A DNA stretch of 64,000 bases, taken from Ophthalmolycus amberensis (taxonomy: Eukaryota > Chordata > Actinopteri > Perciformes > Zoarcidae). A model generated the notes under the pieces. That model made no database searches and was not told where the DNA came from. It was given only the letters and a program-made list of their open reading frames with translations. The position numbers and the translations under genes are program-made. The stretch spans positions 316,501-380,500 of the forward strand of contig JAFEUB010000809.1 in assembly GCA_024529925.1 (NCBI GenBank). Direction: 5' to 3'. Numbering within the stretch: position 1 is the first letter of the stretch; each line of letters begins with the position of its first letter. Positions 23,701 through 35,882 of this stretch are shown piece by piece.

Positions 23701-26041
23701 GTGCTGTTTGGAGAGTGGTTAGCTGTGTGTGTGTGTGTGTGTGTGTGTTGAGCGGCGGGGGCGAGGCATACGCTTATCTGACACCAAGGGGCAAATTTGA
23801 GACGGTCCAATACCAGCTTAACCAATACACACTACTGCACTTTACTGGCGCGGGGCCGAGCAGCTGACTCCCACCTCTCCGGAGATGTCTTATCATATTG
23901 CACCTCACTTTAAACAAACTACAAGTTCGTGAGGATTTAGAGAGGCTTCAGCACGGGCATGTGACGAAGCATGAACGCATGTGTTAGAGAGGATTTGTGA
24001 TGATTAAAAAAAAAAAGACCCTCCGAGATCCAAGTTAATTTTAAAGTCGGTTCGAGCTAATTCACAAAGATAAACACAAACATTGGTTTCCTTTTTTCAA
24101 CAAAGTACTCAGGGCGCACAAGGCCCCGACTTTGTTGTGATAATTACATGTGAAACCACTAACTTTAATTACATTTTGCCCACACAAACCACTCTGGAGA
24201 CTTCTGGTGATGGGATCCAGGTGGACCTGGTTATGAAAATGCGAGAAAGGTCTTGAGTGACGAGGGGTCACGTGAAGATGTGCAGTCGTGATCTCGCACA
24301 AATCTCGTCTGGAAAGAAACAGGACGTATCCGCAGACACCGAAACACAAATACATATTTAAGTGGAAGTCAGCTCCTCTCAGTCAGCTGGAGACTAGCTT
24401 TCTTGACTTATGGCTTCTGAAGTGATGAAGTGGAAATTCTTGGATTTGATGACCTGCGCGTGAGCCTGTTTGGCTCTTCCTGCACCCTATTTTCTTGTTT
24501 ATCTAGCTTTTTTTTTTGTCCACATCTGATTTTAAAGCCATGCACAGGAGATATTCTGCTCCAAAACACTTTCCTGTTAAGCAGCCTGTTAAAAGCAATT
24601 TTGAACTTGTAGTAGCATTCATGGGCCAGGTTGTCATTGTAGCCATTAGTATAAATTCTGATCGTAGCAACTTTGTTGTTACAGGTTAAGATTTCATACC
24701 TGCTGGTGGGCCGGCGTCTAGAATCCTCAAACGTCAGCTGTCAGCTCCAAAACAAACACCGCCGACTCCAGGACGGAAAGGAGAACGGAAACTGAGAGCA
24801 AATCCAGAGTTCAGCGCTCCAAGAAAACCTCTTGCAGGGTAATATACTACGACATGAGACAGGGACTCACTCCTCTGGTTATTTCCCAGGCGCTCTAAGA
24901 TTTTAAGTTTTACAAAAGTGAACAAAAGAACAAGATAACACAAACTGATGTCACTTTCTGTAATTTTGCAGACAAAGGAACTTTTTTCTGTGTTGTATCT
25001 CTTCTATTATAGAGGACACCATGAACTCATGTGGCATTTACATGAGAAATGGGACTGGTGGTGAGCCTGGGCTCCATCTCACAGTTAGTTGTCTCTCTAA
25101 TCCAATCTAGTGCAATGGTGCTAGCGTTGCAGTACCAAGGCTGCAGCAGCAGGGGACTGCTTTGTGAAGAGAGGAAGGGCGTTATGATACTGACACCCCC
25201 AAACCACGGAGAGGTCACTGGCTTTGCTTCTCTGGCTTCCTCTTACTGTGTCGACATGAGGCGTGGGATTGAGTGGGATTTTGAATTCAAAGGCAAGGTT
25301 AGCTTGAATCACTTGAGATATACAGATGGGAAATAAGACTGACGAATACAAAAGAAAAGGAAATAGTAAATGTTTTCTTCATTGTGTACTTTGTGAAACG
25401 AGAAAGAAATACACAAACATGTTTGTGTGTTTGACAAGTGGAAGCCTATTCAAATTCAACCTTCCTGTGTCTAATATCTCTCAAACTTGGACACAAAACC
25501 CAATAAATATTTACTTTGTCCACAGAGACAACGTTAAGATACAACTACTTGTACACACCACACACACACACACCACCACCTTAATGTTTGGGTGCTGGAG
25601 AGGTTTGAGAAGAGTCCCAGCCTCATTGTTTCCGAACACAACAGCTGTGACTTAATGAGTCCATTCCCGAGTGCTCACCCTTTGCCCAAGTCTTGGCTGC
25701 TTCCACTGCTGCACCCTCATTGACCACATGACCATTGTCACCAAGGCATTCACTGGGTCTTAATGGTAAGACATACAAGAATGCAGCGGTGGCTGAGCCT
25801 TTGCCACCTCGAGGCGATGGTGGGAAAGCTCCTGAACTCAATTCCACCGGCTTACGTTTACCATGACAAACCAGTGACCTATGGGTTCACTCGAGTAATT
25901 TGGAGAGAACCTCCCACACACACAAAAACAGACATACTGACCCATCTCTCTCTCTCTCGATCTCTGCAGCTCCTTTTGAACTGCCTCACTGTTTCTGTCT
26001 CTGGAACCCAACAAGGACTCCTGACAACATTGTGGCTTAAA
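20781..26041. other. Intergenic stretch, nothing recognised
   Basis: Contains a (GT)n tract at 23724-23749 and small GA runs near 23305. ORFs up to 165 codons (23370-23867) include low-complexity Cys-Val runs from the microsatellite and show no domain. A patch just after the LINE (20795-20870) has 'gtacttttact'-type sequence reminiscent of a fish repeat, but it is too short to call. Confidence 0.5.
23724..23749. repeat. (GT)n microsatellite
   Basis: Thirteen uninterrupted GT units. Confidence 0.93.
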
Positions 26042-26690
26042 ACCATTGACTGTATAAGTGGTCGTATTCATTGTGACGTCAACCATTGGTTTGTGTACAA
26101 TGGTTTTGAAGCCTTAAGTTTGGTATTTTGGCCATGGTTTTTGGCCGTTGATGAAAACTTCACAATACACAATGTCCAATTACGTATCAAAGTGGGAGGA
26201 GTTAATAATGAATCTTCTCGCTATTGGGGCACAGGAAGAATTATGGAACGTTTTTTTAAAAAGAAAACGCACTGTGAACGGGTTTAAGTTCTTTGACGAA
26301 AACCCAGAACGACCAACACTATAACGTACACGGATAACGTCGTGATATCGACCTGTTAATCGCAAGCTATAGCTACGCCCCAAAGCATGCCCTGCTTTAT
26401 TGTCTATTAAATAGACTCTATTTCACTCTTAATGGAACCATACTTTACAAAATGAACATCATGCTGTATTGGAGAATAATTGAAACCAGCGATTGAGACC
26501 ATAAACTCATGTTTACTCAAACACAATTGAGAAGTAGAGTCATTTTCTCACAGACTTCTATACAATCTGACTTGTTTTTGCAGCCAGAGGAGTCACCCCT
26601 CTGGACATTGGAAAGCATACAAGCAGAGGCACTTCTGGATGAGCTTCACCTTTTAGAACCAGAGGTTGCTGCCTCTTGAAAACTGTGCTT
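26042..26690. repeat. Dispersed teleost repeat, decayed copy
   Basis: The order of landmarks is 'accattgactgtataagtgg' (26042-26061), 'tgacgtcaaccattggtttg', 'tttgaagccttaagtttggt', 'gcgattgagaccataaactc' (26490-26509), 'acttctatacaatctgactt' and 'gcagccagaggagtcacccc' (26580-26599). It matches a long non-coding repeat that I recall from percomorph genomes. Several indels separate the blocks. The 174-codon plus ORF at 25763-26287 runs into it and has no independent support. Confidence 0.72.
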
Positions 26691-28560
26691 GTTGCCTTCG
26701 TTTTGAGACCAGATAGTGTTTGAAACGGAAAATTCAACATTCTCTTTCAACACGGGCAAAATATCAAGGGTGGAATTCTTGGCTCTCTTTCTGTCAACGA
26801 CTTAATATTATGATCTCAAGAAAGAACTCTCAAACTGAAACTGGGTTCTCTGTGATGTTGGCGGCTGCAGTTTTGAACGCTGAAAAGGAGCAAGACATGT
26901 GATCTAGTACAAACCTGCAGTCTGGCGAGGGAAGTTACGACGTTGCCATAGCAATTGAGCAGAAGCAGCCAGTCAAAGTACATCGGTACACAATTCTTGT
27001 GGAACCATGCAAGCAAATTCATTTTACTTCCACACTCAGGAAATTTGACTGGGACTGCTGGAAACAACCTTTTTACGAATGAATTATTCACATAGATTTG
27101 GTGATCATGGCTCATAACGGAGTTTCAAAACAAGGTCTTACATGACCATAAACCCTGCTTACTGTCTTTTATTCCACATTCACTTCAGCTGAGCTATACT
27201 TATGTCAAGGCTAATCGTGTTGAGTGTTTGGTTCCCGTTTATCCTTGAGGAGGTAAAGCACGCCTGTCTGCCGCATATGCATACCAAGTAGTGTGCTTCT
27301 TTATTAAAGACTATACAAACAAGACTGTATGCTTTAAGAGCTGTGAGCAAAGATGGGGCTGAAAAGCCTGGCGTTACACACCCTTAACCCTCCGAATAAC
27401 ACAGCATGGAGCTGGTATCATTATCTTGGAAGGTCTGAGTCCTTAGTGAAGGCTGATAGCGTGATGATTTGATTCACTTGTGCTGTGAAGTAATTAAAAA
27501 GGAGGGCCGCAGCTCTCGAATATGAAAAGTAGACATCTGAAATGGCATCCAGGCATTCTGTAGTATAATAATCTGTGGTAAATGTATGTCATGACATATT
27601 TGTGGATTCATGAAATCTGTTCTGTTACCCCCTCATACTTAAACAATATTCATAGTCACCATCATTTGAGATCATGCTGTGAATTGAATTCCAGTCATGT
27701 GTCCTCGATACGTACTCCGAATTAGCTGGGGCAAATGGCAGCGTGTTTGACCCTGGACATGAACCCTCAGGGAGAAAAGGCTCGTTGAAAACCAGACGGG
27801 ACGTATTGATGATAACCCCCCCAAACCCCCCGAGAAGGTTGTGCTGGTGAGGTACTTCTCCCCGTCTCCTGGACATACCATGCAAAGTGAATGACATGAT
27901 ATTAAAGCACTTCCTCATCAAGATTGAAAGACGTACAATCTTTTTTGCCTTCAAGCAGTCTATTATTTGACAAGTACACATAATGAACAATGCAAGACTA
28001 GTCAGAATTTAATCAAAAGGCAGAGACAGGGGCTCAGTGCAGATGGGAAATGATTAACACAGTTAATCAAACATCCCAGCGTTAGGTTAAACATGGCAAG
28101 CCTATCCCATCATCTGAAAATAAAAGGATGGGAGGCATTGCACATTTTCTTTTGCCTGTGGAACATGTATTGCATTTATTATGTTGACCCCTATTTATTC
28201 TGAGTCTTTCATGAAGGTATTTATTTTAGTCCAAATGTCCTCTCTTTGGTCAACCTTAATGCAGAAGAATTTGAGGTTGCTAGCTTTGAAGGAATTGACG
28301 AATGCAGTCTAATCCAAGTGGTATTTATGGAAAGGTCATTTGGTTCTTGGAGGGTTGCTACTGAGAATGTTTTGTGAAGAATCACCCACACAGTGTGGAA
28401 ACCCAATCTGTCTAGAGAACATTCAATGCATCAAGTAGGTCAGATAGGTGAGAAACTACAGACGCAGAGACATGTATCTTTGATAGTTTTTCTGCGGCAT
28501 CAGATTGACAGAAACTCTTGACAAAAAAGGGTCAGCTTTGTCTGATGTACCAACAACTAA
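26691..28560. other. Intergenic stretch, nothing recognised
   Basis: Only short ORFs without domains. No RNA gene or further repeat family is recognised. Confidence 0.5.
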
Positions 28561-29050
28561 GTATAAACGATCAAGTACCAATTTGAGAACAAATTTGAAG
28601 TACTTTACTTGAGTGTTTCCATTTCATGCTTCTTTTTACCCCACTTCATCTATTCCACTACTTTAGTTACTGCCGTAGTTAGGCTACCTCACAGATTTTA
28701 CACACAACATATGATCTTAAAAAATATGACTCACTGTTATAGATAGAAATACCGTTTTATTTAATAGTAGCCTATATCAAATAATCCATTTTAATAGCAT
28801 CCAACACCTCAACCAACTACAGCAATAGATGCCACTTACGCATTAATTAAGGTATCAGTATAACAATCCATTGATAGTATAACTCAGGTTTCCTTTACTT
28901 TTTCTACCAATACTTGCGTACCGTACTTTTACTTACTGGATCTTTTCAACGGAGGGCCTTTACATGGAGGAAACATAAGGAAATGTTTTTATATTGCAGT
29001 ATTGACACTATTTGTTCCATAAATCGTATTAAAACATTCCCCACCGCTAC
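28561..29050. repeat. Dispersed teleost repeat ('tactttacttgag' type)
   Basis: 'gaagtactttacttgagtgt' (28598-28617), 'attccactactttagttact', 'aacacctcaaccaactacag' (28803-28822), 'ccgtacttttacttactgga' and a terminal 'ccccaccgctac' (29039-29050) follow the order of a very common fish non-coding element that is rich in 'acttttacttaagta' motifs. The copy is diverged. Terminal repeats cannot be confirmed. Confidence 0.75.
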
Positions 29051-32000
29051 ACAATGACGAATTTAATCTGTAAATAAATGAGTGCCTGAAAAACACCCAA
29101 GGTAGAACTGTGTGCAGTGTGTTGTTTGGAATATCAAAAGTAGAGAAAAATTAACAAATCAATAGAGATTTGTTTTTATTTTGTGCTCTGCCGGGTTGAT
29201 CGTGTCTCTGGTATGCAGCAATAGAACTTCTGTAAATCTTCAAAATATCTCTCACTTTAAAAAAAACTCGTGGAAAGTCTGGAACGACTATTGTTCCTTT
29301 CCCACTTTACCATGCAACAATAATTAGCCGTGATTACAAAGTATCTCTTGAGAAATTGGGACAGAACAATTTAGTTCATCGTCCTCAGAAATTGAAGTTG
29401 CACTTCCTTTGCTTGTCTTTTTTTCCCCCGTTGGATTCATCTGTTCTTCAGTGTGCCAGGAAGAGCACGCTACTAATCAAGCAAACTATTTGATTGGCAT
29501 GGAAATATTTTATTCGGACTAATTTGGCTTAATAAACAATTGCGTCAAACGATTTGGACGAGTGCAATTACAGACCTATTAAAGGATGTATTAAATAATG
29601 TGCTTTTGGTATTGGCAGTATTTAAATACGACCGAGCACATATGCAAAGGCTTGTGCTTCGTGAGACGTGTGGCTGGAAACACACCTCTGGAAAAACTAA
29701 TCAGCCCCCAAGAACAAGTTTTTTTGTCACATTTGCAAGTTTAAAGACCTTCAAAGATTGTTGTTGCCTCGGTAATAAGCATCTACAGCAATGAATTTGG
29801 CCATTTTTATCCCTTGGTGAGCAGCCTCTGTATTTAGAACAGTAATGTTTTATGGAAATAAGCTATATGTATTTAAAACTTATAATTGTGTTCCTTTATA
29901 CTGGCACAAAGCAGTTACTTTTAAATTAGAGGAATTAATCGGAATGCAAAATTGAAGGGAGGAATGTCTGTCCACGATGATGAATGCTTAAGCAAGATTT
30001 TGCTTCAATTAAAATTTCAGGCAATTATTGTAAAAGATTATTGACCTCTAAAGGGACTGGTGAGGTCACATATTTGGCTCTGTCTTTGCAGTGTATTCAT
30101 CTTCATTAGAGAGAACAATTGAAGACGTGCTGGAGGGTATTAACGCAGACAGATTATCCTCTGCACACTTCACGAATAAAGTTGATTTCTATTATTGTCT
30201 GTTCAGGTGAAGGCAGATTTTGAAGCATTGTCTTCTTCGCACTGAGCTGCTCCTCCTCTTCATCACTGCTTTTGAGACTCTTGTTCTTTCAGCAGGCATA
30301 GGTCATTTTTGATTTGATGGCTGTATAGTTGGTGTTTTGTTCTGTCATAGGGCTCTATTGAGTTAATGGAGGTGATGGTTCATCATGCTGTTATTTTTGC
30401 TAAACTGAAGAACCAGACATAGTTTTTTTTCTTTGTAATGCATCTGATTGATGCATTATTGCAACTGGCATAACACATCTGGAGTCCTACACTTTCCACA
30501 GCACTGTGGGAATATTATGGGGATAGATTAACTTTAAATCTGGGGGAGACAATTGAAAAATAACGATGCAAAAAAATTTGGGCTTATTATTTTTAGACTT
30601 CCCTGAAAAATGTAGAAGTGAAAAAATATCACAGATGTTCTCTGTTGCCGAACAACTCTGTTTTCAAATTATAATATATCAACTTGATGAATTATAATTG
30701 TGATAACATTGTGCTTGACGGAAGACCTTGATTTTAAACGTGTTGCACTCGTGAATAAATGGATCTTTCTTTCAACCCGGTCACTTGAAGTATACTGAGC
30801 ACTCACTTGGTTCACAGTGAAAACGCCACTTCTTTTTGTTTGAAAAATATGTCCACATTTACACAACACAGAGCACAACACGGCAAAGTGAAGCAAATTG
30901 GAACCGTTGGCCTCTGCTGAACCTTATTACTTGTGACCATATATCATTTTTTTTATAGGTCAGAAGTGAGGCACATCTGTTTCCACTTGGCTAGGTTTCC
31001 ATACAAAACATTTGAATAGAGATTCTTCACCTATATCCGTCGCTCCCCTATGGTTGTTTAAACCGGCATGCGTCTCATACATCAAATCTCAGAAAGATGA
31101 TACCAGAAAGTGTATTTCTGAAAAACTTAGATTATAGAACACAGTTTAGAAGATCTTTTAATGTTTACGTTTTCTTAAAATGATTTGTTTACGTAGTGTG
31201 GTCTTTTAACACTCAACTTATTTGACAGTTGTGCAAGCCAGAGCCCAACATGCCCACACTGGACCTTGCTTTCTTCAAATTTGATCTCGAAGCCCCTCAT
31301 GTGTTTGACTTCTTTTTAATTGCTTCCTGTCTGCTGGGTCAATTATAAGTCCTGGGCGCTTTAAGGGGGGGACTGGCTATAGCAGCATTTTTCGACAGAC
31401 GGAGTGATTAAATAACTGAAATTTGAGCAGAATGATGAGATCACTCATTGGGACTTGATTTGATAATATTTTACTTGGTGTGCCAGCTCACAGCGTACAC
31501 ATGTTGATTTACGTTTAGACAGAAGTTGATTGCCTGGCCTGCCTTTCTTTAAGTCTGTTTATTGAGAATAAAGGGAGCGGGACCAATACGATCTTACTCT
31601 TTTAACCATTATTGATTTTGGGTCAGGGGCTTGCTGGTGTATATACCCTATTGATATTGTATTTAACTCAAAATATGAGCCTTGAGAAAAACACTCAAAA
31701 GACTAACCTTGTAGTGAGCAAGCAACTTAAAAACACATGAAAACATGTTACATATGGTAATCCATTCATTTTTAATTAACCCCAGCAGCAAAGTTAAAGC
31801 AAAAATAATGTCAGTATCAACCTGCAGTCTGTCTAGTTTCACATACTTGTATAAATAATGAGGAAAGATGATAACAGATTACGTAGCTATCTTAAGATGT
31901 AACTTTAACAGGAAATATGCAATACAACAGCAAACATATTTATGTCACTATTACACACAATGATGCCTTCAATTTTTAATAAGCCTGAAAGCCCTTTTGC

Positions 32001-32842
32001 TTCCCTAAATAAGCTCTTGGCCCAGTTCAACCGGTGCAGAAACAGGTCCACTCCTCGAGGTGCTGCAGAAGTCGGGGCCAAAGCTCGCCGCTGCATTGTT
32101 GCCCATGGCTACATAAATATTAACCGAGTTTGCAGTGTGTAGAGAGGCCTTCTTTGATTACGAGTCTACTCTGAGAGTCTGATATCCAAGGAGACCACTA
32201 CAGCCAGCTTGACTAAATTGATGAGAGAATACGGAGAGCGAGTCGGCGTAGTTGTGATGTGGTGGAGTTTCACTTGGTTCGGAGGAACAGATCAAGCTGC
32301 TGGATTTCATGCAAACGAAGCGGGGGGAAAGAAAGATCACTAGTTCGCATACTTGAAGCGTCACTTTGAACTTTTGCTCTAGTGGCTGGGAGAGATGTGA
32401 CAAGAAGAAAATAAGAAATGCAACCGCCATTCGGTGTCCTGAAGCGGATTCTCTGAGCTTTGCACAATTAAAACACATTTTAATTATTTTGGTAGCACCA
32501 AGTACACGACACAAACAAACTCTGTTGGTGTATGTCGAGGTCAAGCCCAGTAAAATTGATTAAAACTTCAAAATAAAGGTCAAAAGCACTTAACGAACAA
32601 ATAATTGAGTGATCGAGATTAGATGTGGCTTTGTTAATTGTGCTCTGAAGCATACAACCTGGCCAAATCTCTGTCCGTCCATCAAGCGAAAGGATGACTG
32701 ATTGGGGGTCAGAAGCAGTCCTGTGACTGGTCATGTGTGCCTGAAATGTCAATCATGTGCAAATATTTTGGGAAGGAACCAATAAGCATTGTTAGGTGAA
32801 CAATTGAAGGTTAAGAGGCAGGCTCGGAGCCACATGGGAAAT

Positions 32843-32861
32843 GGGGGGGGGGGGGGGGGGG
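32843..32861. repeat. G19 homopolymer
   Basis: Nineteen consecutive G. Confidence 0.95.
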
Positions 32862-34189
32862 ACATGTTTGCTCTCACCATGGATGACTGAGGTCTGTCCA
32901 AAGCATCTGCCATCATTTTCAACTGAAATGGACACAGACAAACACTGTGCTTACATCTTTACTATCCTCCACACATACACTTACATTTTCAGTGTTGTGT
33001 TGAGTCTGCATTTACTTAAAATGCTGCCATCATTTCTGTCCTTGTCTTTCACCTTCGTATTTTTTTTTGGGGAGCTGCACACAAGAGCCAGCTTTTTATC
33101 ATGCACCATTTGGTGAGTGATTACATGCAATATTGTGCCGCATTTGCAAGATATGATTATATCACAGTTTATCATAAACACTTTCACATAAACAATTTAT
33201 GTGCAACCGCTGTGTGACTCGTCGAAGAAATGACTGCACAGGCTGGGGTCACACACACACACGGTGGCCTATAATTAGCTAAATAATTGTAATTACTGTG
33301 TGATTCAAACGGATGTCTCTGTCTTCACCTGTTTTTATTTGATCTGCCTGTGAATTTTACAGTTCAATGACTTACTACGTTCATTCAGAAGGATAGCAAT
33401 ACAAGTCTAATGCCCTCTGTTGACAATCTGAGGAAGCAGATTCAAATGAATTCATGCAAAATGGCAGTTTAAGCTGTTCAACACTGCAGCCATAGAGACA
33501 CCACATGTGTTTTTAGTCTTGGCTTATGAATAAACATTTCTCCAGATATGGATGCCTGCCACTGGGTGACCTTTTATTACATCTGTTTTCTCTTTTTTGT
33601 CCCTTGCAAAAAAAAAAAAAAAAGTCTGTATTATTATTATGTAAAATTATGCTTATGAAAACATAAGTCTGCCCCTCTGCTGTGTTCACCTTCACCTGGA
33701 AAGCATGACTCAACTTCACATTTCCACATCGTGGGTGAAGGACAGTTTTTATTGAAGCCAGGTGTGTACCCACGTCCTGCCTGATAATGTTTCTGGACAG
33801 AATTCCTCAACCAGATCACAACATGTTCCAAGTCTTCACCAAATGCAGAGGGAAACCTGCTTGTTTTGCTTAGTTTGACATATTCCGATTTAAAGATAGA
33901 GGCCCTGATGACATTATGAAAAGCAGCAGTGGCCTTGAAAATTTCGATTTTCTCACTTGGATAAAAAAATATTTTCACTTTTTCTGAGGGTTTTAATAAA
34001 AAACTATATTAAAACTGTGAATATCCCGTAGACATCTTGTGCAGATCAAACTGTAATCGCCGGCATTACAGTGAATATGAATTGTGGACCACCAACATAA
34101 CTTGCAGCTTACAGTAATGAGTCAAAGGGTCGAAGAAAAATCCCCTTGACTGCTGAATGGTGTCATGAATCATGTAGAAGAAAAGTGCA

Positions 34190-34201
34190 GGGGGGGGGGG
34201 G
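34190..34201. repeat. G12 homopolymer upstream of exon 1
   Basis: Twelve consecutive G, about 450 bp before the CpG-rich exon 1 block. Confidence 0.93.
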
Positions 34202-34343
34202 AACCCACCCACAATTGAGGAGAGACTCTCGATATGAAAAACTGCTTGGCTACACACACCAGCAGCACCATCAGCGGCTTGACCACTGTTGCCGGGCCAG
34301 TGTGTTATCCTGTGGGGCCAGTTGGAATGAGGGGGAGGAGAGA

Positions 34344-34359
34344 GGGGGGGGGGGGGGGG
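34344..34359. repeat. G16 homopolymer upstream of exon 1
   Basis: Sixteen consecutive G preceded by 'gggggaggagagag', so the local plus strand is G-rich over about 30 bases. It could form a G-quadruplex on the sense strand of the gene. Confidence 0.93.
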
Positions 34360-34639
34360 TCTGTCTGTACTTCTATGTTCCTTTTGATGCTTGGTAGTAT
34401 TACAGTAGAATAAGTCCTCTGTCATTGGTTGAATAGGCTGGACTGCCTACTGTGACAGCGTGGGCCTCTCATGTCCAAACGGAAGGCAGTGTTGCATCTC
34501 TAGGCAGAAAAAAAGAGGGACAAAAATGAGGAGGGGGATTTTATTGATAACCACCTTCATTTCTGTATGACGTAGCTGAATCTTTTCTTCAGTTAAAAGA
34601 AAAAAGAAAAAGTGAGCTGATTCCTGTCGGGCACGGTAA

Positions 34640-35429
34640 TAAGTTGATGTGATTAGTCTCCTGCACAGAACCAGACTCCGAGTCCGCGCGGATGTGGACT
34701 CCATGTCAGGTTTTAGTGCAGTCCCCCCCGCTCAGACAGCTCCCGCAGACGGCAGCCTGCTCTCACTGCACTGGCGCTGTTTACTGGAAGCCCGCTCCGC
34801 GCTGCTTCCACCAAGTGTCTCAACACTGTGAGCGGGATCTTTTCCAGAGGCGAACCGCCGAAACTTGCCCAGTCTTCACAGTCTCATTCAGAGGAGCCAA
34901 GAGAGCAGCGTCGGCGGTTAAAGTAGCGGAGATCGGTCTTTCTCCCCTTCAACACAGACACTGAAAGCCCCACACACTCTGTCCCTCTCAGTCCCTCTCA
35001 GTCTTTCTGGGTATTTTTTTTTCTTTTTTCTGGGTCCCCGAGCTCTCCGCGTCTCCTCTTCTTGTTTGTTGTTGCTGCTGCTACGGGAGCGAACGGCGCA
35101 CGGGAGAGCCGAGAATAGATGAGCCGCTCAGAGGTCCACGAGGTGCTGATGAGTCAGGACTGAGCGCAGAGCAACACCTTGCTTGCCATGGAAGAAGCGT
35201 GTGTCTGCTGCAGGGGAATGTACGGGCTGAGAGGGGGACCTGCCGCCCGATAGCCAGCCTCCGTCCCAGATAAGAGGAGCATGCTTCAGACCTGCAGACT
35301 CGCTCTCGTCGCTGCAGAGGAGTTCCCATCAGACCGTCTGTGCACAATCTGACTTTTTTTCTTTTTTTAAATTCACATCCCCAACTGACTTCATTTCAGC
35401 CTGTTTGGCTCCACTGCTTTTCAAGAAAG
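34640..35429 (+). promoter_or_regulatory. CpG-rich promoter and non-coding first exon
   Basis: This block is markedly richer in G+C and CpG than the several kilobases on either side ('gtccgcgcggatg', 'gaagcccgctccgcgctgct', 'cggcggttaaagtagcgg', 'gggagcgaacggcgcacggg'). It ends in a consensus donor, 'tcaagaaag|gtaagagt', at 35429/35430. No TATA box is evident, so the transcription start is unknown and the left limit is the start of the CpG-rich zone, not a mapped site. I infer it to be the first, untranslated exon of the gene whose start codon is at 56059, because no other exon of that gene is visible in between and the orientation agrees. It could belong to another transcript. Confidence 0.6.
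35119..35352 (+). promoter_or_regulatory. Three upstream ORFs in the 5' leader
   Basis: ATGs at 35119 (14 codons, stop 35161-35163), 35188 (21 codons, in a strong gccATGg context, stop 35251-35253) and 35281 (23 codons, stop 35350-35352) each close before the donor. If the transcript starts upstream of 35119, ribosomes would meet these before the main start. That usually lowers translation and permits regulated reinitiation. The peptides have no recognised features. Confidence 0.55.
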
Positions 35430-35850
35430 GTAAGAGTCGTTTTTTTGTTTCTTTCCCTTCCGCACCTTATGGGCTCATCCATCACCACTTTTATAAATCA
35501 GACCCTAAGCAGCAGCCTAGGCTATTATGACAAGTTGGTGTGGAAGTGTGCGAACTTTTCTTTCATTGCTCGGTCACTTCGGAGCCTTGCCTTTGCTTTC
35601 GGGACTGATTTAAAATAATACCAAGACATATAACTCAAGTCTCACGGTGTATTTAGCGACTTTTTAAAAGTAGAACATGTTGGGTTCATTTCATTCGGTG
35701 AGCCTTTATAGCAGGACACCTCTTCTTGTAGTATAGTTTAAATGGCCCGAGAGGTACCGTGGTTAATTGAAAAATGATTCATCAAAACAAAACCAGATGT
35801 GGATTGATTATCGGCTGCCGAGTTTAGCTGAATGGAAACTATTCAAAAAG

Positions 35851-35882
35851 TGTGTGTGTATGTGTGTGTGTGTGCGTGTGTG
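35851..35882. repeat. (GT)n microsatellite
   Basis: GT-rich tract with single-base interruptions, followed by a short G run. Confidence 0.9.

Larger units (their letters stand above)
29051..34639. other. Upstream region of the gene, no exon recognised
   Basis: AT-rich, with no supported ORF. It holds an A16 run (33608-33623) and three G runs (32843-32861, 34190-34201, 34344-34359). Blocks such as 29930-30220 are moderately complex AT-rich sequence with homeodomain-type ATTA cores and might be enhancers. That is a guess without comparative data. Confidence 0.45.

Noticed and set aside
24420..24460. Resemblance to an 18S rRNA segment ('gtggaaattcttggattt')
   Set aside because: The match covers under 20 bases and is not extended on either side. 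Similar chance phrases occur near 26772.
25763..26287. Plus-strand ORF of 174 codons
   Set aside because: It runs from unique sequence straight into a dispersed repeat and shows no domain or splice context.
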